Of a stretch of DNA of 64,000 nt, positions 26,963-35,595 are shown piece after piece. Positions within the stretch are counted from its first letter, which is position 1; each line of letters starts with the position of its first letter. The position numbers were made by a program, and so were the translations under genes. The DNA comes from an uncultured Bacteriovoracaceae bacterium (GTDB lineage Bacteria; Bdellovibrionota; Bacteriovoracia; Bacteriovoracales; Bacteriovoracaceae), in assembly GCA_937923325.1 (NCBI GenBank), contig CAKZUQ010000013.1, forward strand, positions 127,818 to 191,817, in the 5' to 3' direction. The notes under the pieces were generated by a model that saw nothing but the letters and a program-made list of their open reading frames with translations, made no database searches and was not told the origin of the DNA.

Positions 26963-28684
26963 ATGTTATCCAAAAACAAATTACTTGCTTTTGCACTACC
27001 TCTTTCAATGACTACTGCATTTGCTGCGCCACTAGTTATTCCTCAAGCACAATTGGATCTCAACTTTATTAAAAGTGAGAAATCTCTTCTGCTTAAAAAT
27101 ATTAAAGGAACTCAACTAGGAATGTCTCTAGAAAGCATAGCTCCAAAAAACTGGTATAATCTATCGCCATCAGAAGGTATCGAAGGCGTAAGAACAGATG
27201 AAACATATGTAACTTTCTCTCAACCTGCAAGTAATGATATCATTGTTGCAGTTATTGACTCTGGAGTTGATGTTAATCATGAGGACCTTCAAGGAAAGAT
27301 CTGGATAAACTCAGGTGAAATTGCAGATAACGGAATCGATGATGACAATAACGGATATATTGATGATGTGTTTGGATGGAACTTTATCGGAGGAACAAAA
27401 GGACAAGCTAAAATAGTTGAAGACCACTCTTTAGAGAACGGATATAGATTAATCAAAGGTGATCCTTCAGGACAAGTAGATGCTGATACTCTTGAAGTGA
27501 CAAGAGAATTTATCAGAATGAAAAAAGAGCAAGCAAAGCCTGGTAGACTTTCAAGTAAAGATGCTAAGTATCTTAGAGAGCTCGCTAAAATTGTTAAATC
27601 AAAACAAAAAGAAGCGAAGAAGGCTGTTTCAAGTCATAAAAAATATTTAAAAATATATAAGAGTAGTGCAAAAACGTTAAAAGCAGCTGGCCTAAAAGTG
27701 ATAACAAAAGAATCTGTAAGAAATTTTAAAACTTATAATTTTAGAGTACAATCTGCCAAAAAAAATATGCTGACCCTACTAGAGAATGGCCTTACACTTA
27801 AGCGCCTTACTAGAATTATTGATTACTACACAAGTCAAAGAGATTTTTATTATAACGTAAAGTTTAATTCAAGAAAAATCGTTGGAGACAACTACTTTGA
27901 TGTTACTGAAAAATTTTATGGAAACAATGATGTCATTGGACCAGACTCATCTCACGGAACTCATGTTTCTGGTTCTATCGCGGCATCAAGAAACAACGGT
28001 ATCGGAATAAACGGTGTAGCTACTAATGTTAAAATTATGGCCTTAAGAGCAATTCCTAACGGAGACGAAAGAGATAAAGATGTTGCAAACTCTATAAGGT
28101 ATGCTGTTGATAATGGAGCTAAGATTATAAACATGAGTTTTGGAAAGTCTTACTCTCCATATAAATCAGTTGTTGATGAAGCTGTTCAATACGCACAAAG
28201 CAAAGGTGTTCTTCTAGTTCATGCAGCAGGAAACTCAAGCCAGAACAATGATGTTTCTCCAAACTTTCCTAACAGAAAGAACCAAGAAAAAGGAACAGAA
28301 TTTAATAACTGGCTAGAGATAGGTGCATCGTCATTTAAAAAAGGTGCAAGTCTTCCAGCAAGGTTTTCAAACTATGGAAAAAAGAGTGTTGATTTATTTG
28401 CTCCAGGAGTAGATATTCTTTCAACAACTCCTGACAATTCTTATGACACTTACTCTGGTACTTCTATGGCATGCCCAACGGCAGCTGGAGTTGCAGCATT
28501 AATACTTTCTCACGATGAAAGTTTAACGGCATCTGAACTTCGTTCAACAATAATCAAAACATCAAGAAACTACAAAGGGTTAAAAGTTAACCAACCTGGA
28601 TCTGAGACGAAAGTTCTTTTTGACTCTCTTTCAAGGACAGGAACAATTGTTGATGCTTTTGAAGCTGTAAAGTCGTTAAAATAA
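26963..28684 (+). CDS. Exported subtilisin-like (S8) serine protease with a large insertion
   Basis: A 573-aa S8 protease with a signal peptide (MLSKNKLLAFALPLSMTTAFA). Catalytic residues: Asp99 in VAVIDSGVDVNHEDL, His331 in SSHGTHVSG, Ser501 in SGTSMACPTAAG. An acidic DDDNNGYIDD loop just after Asp99 looks like a calcium site. About 230 residues separate the Asp and His, far more than in subtilisin (about 30), and the insert is helical and Lys-rich (about 175-300). A GGGAG ribosome site precedes the ATG, and a strong terminator follows. Predatory Bdellovibrionota carry many such proteases; a role in prey lysis is inference. Confidence 0.92.
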   Translation: MLSKNKLLAFALPLSMTTAFAAPLVIPQAQLDLNFIKSEKSLLLKNIKGTQLGMSLESIAPKNWYNLSPSEGIEGVRTDETYVTFSQPASNDIIVAVIDSGVDVNHEDLQGKIWINSGEIADNGIDDDNNGYIDDVFGWNFIGGTKGQAKIVEDHSLENGYRLIKGDPSGQVDADTLEVTREFIRMKKEQAKPGRLSSKDAKYLRELAKIVKSKQKEAKKAVSSHKKYLKIYKSSAKTLKAAGLKVITKESVRNFKTYNFRVQSAKKNMLTLLENGLTLKRLTRIIDYYTSQRDFYYNVKFNSRKIVGDNYFDVTEKFYGNNDVIGPDSSHGTHVSGSIAASRNNGIGINGVATNVKIMALRAIPNGDERDKDVANSIRYAVDNGAKIINMSFGKSYSPYKSVVDEAVQYAQSKGVLLVHAAGNSSQNNDVSPNFPNRKNQEKGTEFNNWLEIGASSFKKGASLPARFSNYGKKSVDLFAPGVDILSTTPDNSYDTYSGTSMACPTAAGVAALILSHDESLTASELRSTIIKTSRNYKGLKVNQPGSETKVLFDSLSRTGTIVDAFEAVKSLK

Positions 28685-28723
28685 AAGATATCAATTTTCA
28701 TTAATTAAGCTTAAAAGAATAGG

Positions 28724-28754
28724 GCCTCATCAGTAAAATGATGAGGCTTTTTTT
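28724..28754 (+). terminator. Rho-independent terminator of the subtilase gene
   Basis: GCCTCATCA (28724-28732) pairs perfectly with TGATGAGGC (28739-28747) around a GTAAAA loop, followed at once by seven Ts. It lies 40 nt after the protease stop codon. Confidence 0.88.
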
Positions 28755-28756
28755 AT

Positions 28757-28975
28757 TTAATCATTCAAACATTTTCTACAAATAGAATTACTATCTAGCT
28801 CTCTACTTATGTAAGCATATCTATTTTCTATGAAATTAGAGCTAGTTGGATCTAGGTGTTTTTCTAATCTTGTTTCTCCATAAGAACTATAGCTATATCC
28901 TTGATAAATATCCCCTTTATAGTCTAGCAGTTCTCTTACTGAATTCAAGTGATCTTTAGTAGTTAGACAACACAA
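28757..28975 (-). pseudogene. Rhs-repeat core fragment, copy 1
   Basis: A 72-codon remnant of an RHS repeat-associated core. DHLNSVRELLDYKGDIYQ, then YSYSSYGETRLEKHLDP, then ENRYAYISRELD correspond to the conserved 'DHLGSVRELVD ... YSYDPYG ... RYTSRELD' of Rhs core domains. It breaks off right after SRELD, where intact proteins continue with 'ketGLYYYRARYYDP'. There is no upstream Rhs sequence in frame and no good start (TTG only). It is a decayed fragment related to copy 2 at 29853-30064, about 1 kb away in the same orientation. Confidence 0.75.
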
Positions 28976-29053
28976 CTGATTGATTGTTTTGCTTGACCTT
29001 TAAACGAGTTATCCATGATCTTTTCACATGACAAGAAATACCTTTCAAAGTCT

Positions 29054-29464
29054 TTAAAGCAACTCAGTCTTATGAAGATCAAACCAATCTATAAGTTCAC
29101 TCTTACCAACCTTACCTGCAGCACAACCCTCAACAATATTCGCCAAAGAAGATTTTCCGTTCTTTTCTTTGAGACTATAGTTCAAAGCCCAGCCATTCAT
29201 ATTCATAAACTTAATGGCTACAAGGACCCCAACTCTTTTGTTCCCATCAAGAAATGCATGTGCTTGAACTAAATAAAAACAAAGCGCTCCTGCAATTTTA
29301 GCTATTCCTCCAGCAACAAAAGGATATGAACCAGGATAAAAAGCAGAATGAAGAGCACTTTCAATTTTAGCTCTATCAATAAGAGTAAAAGTACTACCTT
29401 CCTTTTTACATAAAAACTTATTTGTAAAAATAACCTGTTCAACAGTTGGAACTATTACTTTCAC
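29054..29464 (-). CDS. doc: Doc-family (Fic-like) toxin
   Basis: A 136-aa death-on-curing type protein. The Fic/Doc active-site motif is H69-AFLDGNKR77, close to the HxFxDxNKR consensus. The family is known for phosphorylating elongation factor Tu and stopping translation (P1 Doc). The start is a GTG at 29464, directly after the TAA of the antitoxin gene with no gap, the usual toxin-second order. The pair lies between two Rhs core remnants, which suggests acquisition as a small mobile cargo. Firm as a family call; activity untested. Confidence 0.9.
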   Translation of the reverse strand: MKVIVPTVEQVIFTNKFLCKKEGSTFTLIDRAKIESALHSAFYPGSYPFVAGGIAKIAGALCFYLVQAHAFLDGNKRVGVLVAIKFMNMNGWALNYSLKEKNGKSSLANIVEGCAAGKVGKSELIDWFDLHKTELL

Positions 29465-29698
29465 TTAAGCTAATTCACCTAACGCTTTACTATGCTTAGA
29501 GAAAACTTGTTCTATCCCATCTTTCCAGTCACTATCCTTAGCTTCAATAGGCTCAAGCTCTATAGAGTTTGGTTCAGAAATATATTTTTTCACAGCAATA
29601 TTAATCAATTGATTTAGCTTCAAACCATTCTTCATTGTATACTCGTCTACTTGAGAATCTAGTTGTTCATTAAATCTAACAGTTCTTGTTTTTGACAT
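29465..29698 (-). CDS. Ribbon-helix-helix antitoxin for the Doc toxin
   Basis: A 77-aa protein from ATG 29698, which has GTGAGGAAACT just upstream. The frame extends 45 codons further but that part looks non-coding and holds the promoter. Residues 1-40 (KTRTVRFNEQLDSQVDEYTM, then LNQLINIAVKKYI) look like a ribbon-helix-helix DNA-binding domain. The C-terminus (FSKHSKALGELA) resembles the toxin-wrapping tail of Phd-like antitoxins. It is expected to bind Doc and repress its own operon through the inverted repeat at 29753-29778. Confidence 0.82.
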   Translation of the reverse strand: MSKTRTVRFNEQLDSQVDEYTMKNGLKLNQLINIAVKKYISEPNSIELEPIEAKDSDWKDGIEQVFSKHSKALGELA

Positions 29699-29737
29699 AG
29701 TTTCCTCACTTTCCAAGAGTTTATTGCTCTTCGGTAT

Positions 29738-29778
29738 ATTATAACACAAAATGAAGCAATTTTGCTTCAAAAGGAAGC
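29738..29778 (-). promoter_or_regulatory. Promoter -10 and operator-like inverted repeats of the toxin-antitoxin operon
   Basis: On the minus strand a perfect TATAAT (29738-29743) lies 40 nt before the antitoxin ATG. Just upstream are two overlapping inverted repeats: GAAGCAA-TT-TTGCTTC (29753-29768) and GCTTC-AAAAG-GAAGC (29764-29778). They cover the expected -35 area, where an autorepressing antitoxin would bind. No good -35 box is seen. Confidence 0.55.
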
Positions 29779-29852
29779 ACTCAAGCTCAACACAAGTAGC
29801 TGTAATCACGCAATTTTCCAATAATTTTCTCAAGCGAACTGATCAAAGGGCA

Positions 29853-30064
29853 TTAACAAAATCCCAGATCTAATAAATACAAGAAATTGATGAATCTAAT
29901 AATACGATCTAGCTGGAATCTAAAACAATATAGTCCTGTTTCTTTATCTAGTTCTCTAGATGTATAAGCATATCTGTTTTCTGTGAAATTTGAACTAGTT
30001 GGATCTAGATGTTTCTCCAATTTAGTTTTTTCGTAAGCAGAATAACTATATCTTTGATAAATAA
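29853..30064 (-). pseudogene. Rhs-repeat core fragment, copy 2
   Basis: The minus strand encodes IYQRYSYSAYEKTKLEKHL, then DPTSSNFTENRYAYTSRELD and KETGLYCFRFQLDRI before diverging and stopping at 29853. The first 39 residues align with copy 1 (IYQ-YSYS-Y--T-LEKHLDPTSSNF-ENRYAY-SRELD). Copy 2 retains a little more of the normal Rhs continuation (KETGLY). It has no start codon and begins right after the hairpin-T tract that follows the radical SAM gene. Two related truncated copies in direct orientation frame the Doc module. Confidence 0.72.
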
Positions 30065-30086
30065 AAAAGGCCGCTTAAGCGACCTT
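30063..30086 (-). terminator. Rho-independent terminator after the radical SAM gene
   Basis: On the minus strand AAGGTCGC pairs with GCGGCCTT (one T-G wobble) around TTAA, followed by a run of six or seven Ts. It is 28 nt downstream of the radical SAM stop codon. Confidence 0.75.
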
Positions 30087-30113
30087 CCTATTAATTTAAA
30101 TTTAATTATTTTG

Positions 30114-32822
30114 TTACATTTGAACTTCACACTTAACAGGTCTACTAACATTTACACCATGATCATTAAGGCTTTTTACGAGTTCTGCTGGCCTTACACT
30201 AGATCCAGACTGTACAAATGTTTCAACAAAGATACCCTCTCCTCGACAAGGAGAAACTTCATTTATGACATCTAATACACTTTCTTCTAATTCTAATTTT
30301 CCGCTATAGGCCGTTGCTATTTTTGGTCTAATATCTTTTTGGAAGTATCCCTTTTTCTTTTTGTTAAAAGATTCTACCAATATTTGATCTGACTCATTTA
30401 GAAATTTTAAAGCTACATTTCTTTGATCTTCATTATCTATTTGTAAGTAATAAACAAACTTTTTACCAGCATCTTGAATAGAAGGAGTTTTCTTATCAAT
30501 AGTATGAATACCTTTAAAGATGATTCCATTCTCACTATGCTTTTGTAATAGATCAAGCATATCTTGAGGGTTTTCCCAGTCCTTTGGAACTCTAACATCA
30601 AAGAACTCAGTTAAAGAACTAATACCTAAAGTTAGTGCTGGACCAAAAGAAATAAGTGGTCTTGTTCTATATCCTTCAGATAATAAAACCTCTATTTCTG
30701 CCCTTCTAAAGATTCTAGCAATAATTTTTTGTAAATCTAAATGAGAGATAAAACTTAAAGGTCCAATTTTAGAGAATTCTATTCTGTACCTATGACCTAC
30801 GAACTGACCTCTTTTTTCTCTAAGATCAATTATTTTCTTTCTCTCTTTTGGAGCTTCATAGTCTTCTTTCTTTATAGCATCCATTGAAACAAGATATTCT
30901 CTTCTCTCTTCAACCATTCCAGTTAAGTCACATGCAACACCACAAGAATAACAAACAAGTTTTTTCTTATCTTCATCAAAAGTTTTTTCTAATGATTCTA
31001 AATCAGAGTGGTGAACAATCATTCCATGAACTTTTCCACATGGAGGAGAGATTCTATTCTTTGTTGCTTTCGTCCATTCTCTTTGTAAGAATTTATCCTC
31101 AAGCCCCACATCAATATGATCCCATGGAGTTCTAGATTTTACAGGTATTGTTCCAAGCATATACTTTGGATCTATTTCTGATTCATCAACGGCCTCAATC
31201 CACTTTTCATAATCAAAAGTTTCATTCCAACCATCAAATCTACATCCTTTTTTCCATGCATTATAAATAATATGCCCAACTCTTCTATCACCACGAGATA
31301 CGATTCCTTCAAGGTGTGAAATTTTCGAATAATGCTTTCTAAAGTTTAATCCATACTTTACAGCATAATCTTTTAGAAGGTTTTGTTTTCTAACAATCTC
31401 TTCGTGAGTAATCATTGCAGCCCACTGAAATGGAGTATGTGGTTTAGGTACAAATGATGATGCCGAAACAGTAATTGCTGGGTTTTTAACTCCACATTCT
31501 TTTCTAGCTATTTCAGTAGCCTTTCTTCCTGTTTCCATTATTGCGATAACATCTTCATCTTCTTCTGTAGGAAGACCGATCATGTAATAAAGCTTCATTT
31601 TAGTCCAGCCACGAGAAAAAACATCTCTAGCTGTTTGAAGCATATCTTCTTCAGTAACATTTTTATTTATTACTTTTCTCATTCTTTCACTTCCTGCTTC
31701 AGGAGCAAAAGTAAGAGAAGAGTTTTTAACTTCAGCTAACTTATCTAAAACTTTATTATCTAATCCATATGCTCTTAATGATGAAATTCCTAGAGTCGCA
31801 TTTTTTTCAGACAGCTTATCTAATAAATCTACAACAAGTGGAGTAACTGCTGAGTAATCAGCAGTAGAAAGACAAGTTAATGATGCTTCATCGAATCCAC
31901 CATTTTTCATTCCGTCTAGAACTAAGTTCATAACATCTACGGGTTTTCTTTCTCTAACTGGCCTATAGATCATTCCTGCTTGGCAAAAACGACATCCTTC
32001 AGTACAACCTCTACTGAGTTCAACTGAAAATCTATCAAAGATAGCTGTCATATGAGGGATTGGAGATTTTGTTGGGAAAGGATAATCTTTAAGACTATCA
32101 ACGAAAAATCTTTCTACTCTATCTGAAACAAGTCCATCAAATTCAGGCTTAACACCAGTAACAACTTCTAACATCGAATCTTCATCTATTTCAGTGTCAT
32201 AAAATGAAGGAACGTAAATACCTTGCCACTGTGCAAGTTCAAATAGAATTGCTTCTCTTTTTATTCCGTTTTCTCTAGCCTCTCCAATAAAGTGAACAAT
32301 TCTTGAAAATAGCTTTTCACCATCTCCAATAACTATAAAGTCCATAAAAGGAGCAATTGGTTCTGGGTGAGTCGCACAAGGACCACCAGAAATAACAAAA
32401 GGCTCATGCTCTTGTCTGTCTTTTTGGTAAATCGAAATTCCACCAAGGTCTAGCATATTTAAAATATTTGAATAACTCATTTCATACTGAAGAGAGAATC
32501 CAACAACATCAAAGTCTTTAAGTGGTTTAAAGTTTTCTAAAGTAACAAGAGGAAGATCTCGATCTCTCATTTCTTTTTCCATATCTACCCATGGAGCAAA
32601 ACATCTTTCTGCACACATAGTTTCTTGCTTATTTATTTCTTCATAAAGGATCTTAAAACCAAGATGACTCATCCCAATTTCATATGTGTCTGGAAAACAT
32701 AAAGCTGCTTTTCCAATCATTTTATCCCAGTCTTTTCTGATGATAAAATGTTCTCCGCCGATATATCTTGCTGGTTTTTCTAGAGAATCTAGAAATGATG
32801 CATAAGGATTATTAATGCTCAT
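30114..32822 (-). CDS. B12-binding/radical SAM protein fused to a DUF2344 domain (TIGR03960 type)
   Basis: A 902-aa cytoplasmic Fe-S protein. Residues 1-240 form a B12-binding-like Rossmann region (CFPDTYEIGMSHLGFKILY, VGFSLQYEMSYSN). The radical SAM cluster is C273-x3-C277-x2-C280 in RGCTEGCRFCQAG. The C-terminal ~220 residues are a DUF2344 domain (YRIEFSKIGPLSFISHLDL), which in other bacteria is often a separate protein. Two more cysteines (CYSCGVACD) could bind another cluster. Genes of this type often lie near ribonuclease G or ribosomal-protein genes and may act in RNA or ribosome maturation, but the reaction is unknown. Confidence 0.9.
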   Translation of the reverse strand: MSINNPYASFLDSLEKPARYIGGEHFIIRKDWDKMIGKAALCFPDTYEIGMSHLGFKILYEEINKQETMCAERCFAPWVDMEKEMRDRDLPLVTLENFKPLKDFDVVGFSLQYEMSYSNILNMLDLGGISIYQKDRQEHEPFVISGGPCATHPEPIAPFMDFIVIGDGEKLFSRIVHFIGEARENGIKREAILFELAQWQGIYVPSFYDTEIDEDSMLEVVTGVKPEFDGLVSDRVERFFVDSLKDYPFPTKSPIPHMTAIFDRFSVELSRGCTEGCRFCQAGMIYRPVRERKPVDVMNLVLDGMKNGGFDEASLTCLSTADYSAVTPLVVDLLDKLSEKNATLGISSLRAYGLDNKVLDKLAEVKNSSLTFAPEAGSERMRKVINKNVTEEDMLQTARDVFSRGWTKMKLYYMIGLPTEEDEDVIAIMETGRKATEIARKECGVKNPAITVSASSFVPKPHTPFQWAAMITHEEIVRKQNLLKDYAVKYGLNFRKHYSKISHLEGIVSRGDRRVGHIIYNAWKKGCRFDGWNETFDYEKWIEAVDESEIDPKYMLGTIPVKSRTPWDHIDVGLEDKFLQREWTKATKNRISPPCGKVHGMIVHHSDLESLEKTFDEDKKKLVCYSCGVACDLTGMVEERREYLVSMDAIKKEDYEAPKERKKIIDLREKRGQFVGHRYRIEFSKIGPLSFISHLDLQKIIARIFRRAEIEVLLSEGYRTRPLISFGPALTLGISSLTEFFDVRVPKDWENPQDMLDLLQKHSENGIIFKGIHTIDKKTPSIQDAGKKFVYYLQIDNEDQRNVALKFLNESDQILVESFNKKKKGYFQKDIRPKIATAYSGKLELEESVLDVINEVSPCRGEGIFVETFVQSGSSVRPAELVKSLNDHGVNVSRPVKCEVQM

Positions 32823-32841
32823 TATAAATTTCCGTTTGTTT

Positions 32842-32855
32842 CTGCACTCGTGCAG
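32842..32855. promoter_or_regulatory. Short perfect dyad upstream of the radical SAM gene
   Basis: CTGCAC-TC-GTGCAG is a perfect 6-bp-arm dyad 20 nt before the start codon of the radical SAM gene. It could be an operator or a small 5'-leader hairpin. The rest of the 221-bp gap to the lipoprotein gene shows nothing else convincing. Confidence 0.3.
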
Positions 32856-33043
32856 GAAGGGTTAAAACCTTCTATGTTGTCAGTTACCTTATATGTAAAT
32901 GTTCAGACTAATAATTGCAAGAACTTTAATTGTAACAGACATAACGACAACTTTTAATATTAATAAATTCAAATCAGTTACGGCACCGCAACACTTATAA
33001 AAGGTTCACTAAACTTGATCTATTACCACAAAACACACTTCTC

Positions 33044-34615
33044 CTATCTACTATAATGAACTGTGGTCCTATTCCCTTTTCCAAATATTTCTGTCATTTC
33101 GTCTGTTCTAGTATCAAGAACATAAATTGTTAAATAACCTAAGAACATTAATTTTTTTGAGTCAGTTAAATCGGGAGTAATTTCCACTGCAGCCTGTACC
33201 TGCTGAAGTCCATTAGTATCTAAACCAATTGGAAATTCATCACTTGTATTATAAATCTCGAGGCTAGGATTTGTAGCAATAGGGCTATAGGTACTCACAC
33301 CATTACTTCTAACGAATTTACCAACTCCATAAGCAGCGATATAGGCTGTAAAATTATTACTATTAGTATACTCAGAAATATATATGGCCCTAACATTAGA
33401 TCGTCTAAATGATGCAGTACTTGTAATTGGTGCGCGAAATGCCTCTACTGTCCAATTAGCTGGATCCGTAAAGCTACCAGAATTATGTGTCATTCTCATA
33501 AGGTGTAGATCTTTCAACACAAGATCTTCAAAATCAGTACCAGCGCGAACAGATTCAGTATACTCAGTTATTGCTAACCAATAGCTTCCATCAATCCCCT
33601 TAATTGGTCTCGATACTCTACTATTATTTGGAACCCAAGGACTTCCTACTGCTGCAAAAAATGCATCTCCCAAATGAGCTTCATCCCAAGATGTTCCATT
33701 CCAATTGATAATATTAATAGCCTGATTCCTATAGTAACTAAATCGAGCAGTTCCTAAAAATATAGTTTCTCCATTTTGTTGTCCCAAGCCTGCAACTAAC
33801 CAATATCTAAGTCCGTTTGCACCAAAAGGTACTCCCATAGAAGTGAATTGCCATCCGCCAATTCCAGTTCCATCATTAGTAACCTTGTAAGCATCTAGAG
33901 TTCCTCTTCTAAAATAAGTATATCCTACATCATGACCATTTACTTGTGGAAGAGCTGGATCAAATTGTAACTCATCCATTCTATCATCAGGAGTATCACC
34001 GATTGCTATTTTTCTGTAATTATTTTCTGGTAAAAGTTGATAAGCTGATAATTGTGTAGAGATCCACTCTTGAAGAATATAATATTCTCCATTAACAGGG
34101 GTAAAGAACTCTCCATCAATATGATTATCACCATCAACGTATAAGATACTTTCAGAGGATGATGAAATTAAATTACGAAAAGTAGAATCTGTATAAAGGC
34201 TAGAGTTTATTTTTATATTAAAAGCTAAGTTCTCTGCTTCACCTTTATTTTTCGACAAACCACGAATATCTCCCTTAGTACTTGTCTCATCTGCATCAGT
34301 GAGACCAATACTGGCCAGTGCAGTAATGTCAGCGGCAGATAAAGGGTCATCATATTTCCCTTTAATTATTACAATTGGTGAATTTGAAAATTTTGAGAGA
34401 GTGAAAGAAGTTAAAATATAGGTTGAACTCTCAACTCTACCCGTAGACGCCAAGAGGTTCTGTGCATTTAATTCGATATTGTCCACAGGAGTAATTGAAT
34501 TTTGTATAATACTTAAACTTGGCTGGCTGCCTGGGTCCCTAATTTTAATTTTTAAAACTTCATTACAGGAAAAGCAACTATAAAAAGTAATAGTAATAAT
34601 TAACAGCCTCAACAT
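33044..34615 (-). CDS. Large lipoprotein of unknown function
   Basis: A 523-aa protein with a lipoprotein signal (MLRLLIITITFYSCFSC), the lipidated Cys probably being residue 17. The ATG at 34615 follows GGAGG. The mature part is rich in Trp, Tyr, Asn and Ser, with short aromatic beta segments such as GGWQFTSMGVPFGANGLRYW, WNGTSWDEAHLG and DGSYWLAITEY. These suggest a beta-propeller or lectin-like surface domain, though no family signature is recognised. It stands alone as a transcription unit. GC and style differ slightly from the neighbouring housekeeping genes. Confidence 0.68.
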   Translation of the reverse strand: MLRLLIITITFYSCFSCNEVLKIKIRDPGSQPSLSIIQNSITPVDNIELNAQNLLASTGRVESSTYILTSFTLSKFSNSPIVIIKGKYDDPLSAADITALASIGLTDADETSTKGDIRGLSKNKGEAENLAFNIKINSSLYTDSTFRNLISSSSESILYVDGDNHIDGEFFTPVNGEYYILQEWISTQLSAYQLLPENNYRKIAIGDTPDDRMDELQFDPALPQVNGHDVGYTYFRRGTLDAYKVTNDGTGIGGWQFTSMGVPFGANGLRYWLVAGLGQQNGETIFLGTARFSYYRNQAINIINWNGTSWDEAHLGDAFFAAVGSPWVPNNSRVSRPIKGIDGSYWLAITEYTESVRAGTDFEDLVLKDLHLMRMTHNSGSFTDPANWTVEAFRAPITSTASFRRSNVRAIYISEYTNSNNFTAYIAAYGVGKFVRSNGVSTYSPIATNPSLEIYNTSDEFPIGLDTNGLQQVQAAVEITPDLTDSKKLMFLGYLTIYVLDTRTDEMTEIFGKGNRTTVHYSR

Positions 34616-34787
34616 TAAATTCCTCCACAGTTACAATGACTATCTACTTTATCCCTACAATAATATTGTAACATGCCAGTAAATAAAGATTAAGACTTTG
34701 AGAAGAACCAAATAAAATCAATAACCTAGAGTTAAAAAGAAGAAAACTCTAAACGTTTAATCTCCTAACAATAGCCAAATTAATTTG

Positions 34788-34829
34788 ACATTCTCGATTA
34801 CTTACTACACATTCTCGATTACTTGCTAC
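34788..34829. repeat. 21-bp tandem duplication
   Basis: Two adjacent 21-nt units, each starting ACATTCTCGATTACTT, differ at one base (A versus G at unit position 17). They sit in a 243-bp gene-free stretch between the large lipoprotein and the cyclase gene. Nothing else was recognised in that stretch. Confidence 0.85.
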
Positions 34830-34858
34830 ATAAAAGATCGTTTTAACTTTAGAGATAA

Positions 34859-35557
34859 TTAAATATAACTCTTTAATTCTTCATGTGTAAATAAGACAGG
34901 AGTCACAGGTGATTCGCTAAAGTTTTCTATTCTCAAAGGATAAGCAACGATGAAATAATCTCCACCTGGTACTTTTTCAAGGTCCAAACACTCTAGAATG
35001 ACAGCTTGTTTAAAAAGTGTTTTATGAATAGGCCGCTCTAAACTATCAGGTAAATAGTCAGAACTTTTCCAACTAGTACCATACAAATTAAAGTCTGAAG
35101 AACTAATTAACCACTCTGCTGGTTCATGGCTCAAAGTCAGCATATACTTAGGATCGTGATACCCGTCGCTATTTTTTAAATATACACCAGTTGTAAGAAG
35201 AAGTTTTTTTGGAATTTTATTTTTCAAAGCCTCTTTTATCTCAGATAAGGTTACCACCCAATGAAAGACTCCATTACCAAGATCTTTATAGTTGTTACCT
35301 TTTAAACGTACGACAGTACAAGATCCAAAAAAATAATCTGAACTAAAGAAGTTATCAATAGTTTTACCGTTATCAATAACATGCCTTGGAGCCTCTGCAT
35401 GCGAAAGACTATGACTATTAATAATATGTTTATCATAGTTTACAGGTGGCATTTTACCAGGCTCTAATGAATAATTGATTTCTTTACTGTAAGCAGCCCC
35501 CTCAAACTACATCCCTTTGCTTTTTTCAGTGATTAGAGGAGATAATATATATGGCAT
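34859..35557 (-). pseudogene. Cyclase-family (kynurenine formamidase-like) gene interrupted by an in-frame TAG
   Basis: An ATG at 35557 with AAAGGA upstream opens a frame MPYILSPLITEKSKGM. It is broken by TAG at 35507-35509 and continues in the same frame with FEGAAYSKEINYSLEPGK to the stop at 34859. The downstream part has the cyclase-family metal motif as H-S-L-S-H-A-E-A-P-R-H (consensus HxGTHxDxPxH). It also has the typical end: GTSWKSSDYL, H, VPGGDYFIVAYPLRIENF. Translation from an internal ATG at 35452 would give 197 aa but lose the N-terminal strand. Either a recent nonsense mutation, re-initiation, or read-through. Confidence 0.75.
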
Positions 35558-35595
35558 ATTAAAATTCCTTTTAATTTAAATTAACTATTACTTTT

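Noticed and set aside
29699..29833. Extended antitoxin N-terminus
   Set aside because: It contains the TATAAT and inverted repeats of the operon promoter; the ribbon-helix-helix domain starts right at ATG 29698.
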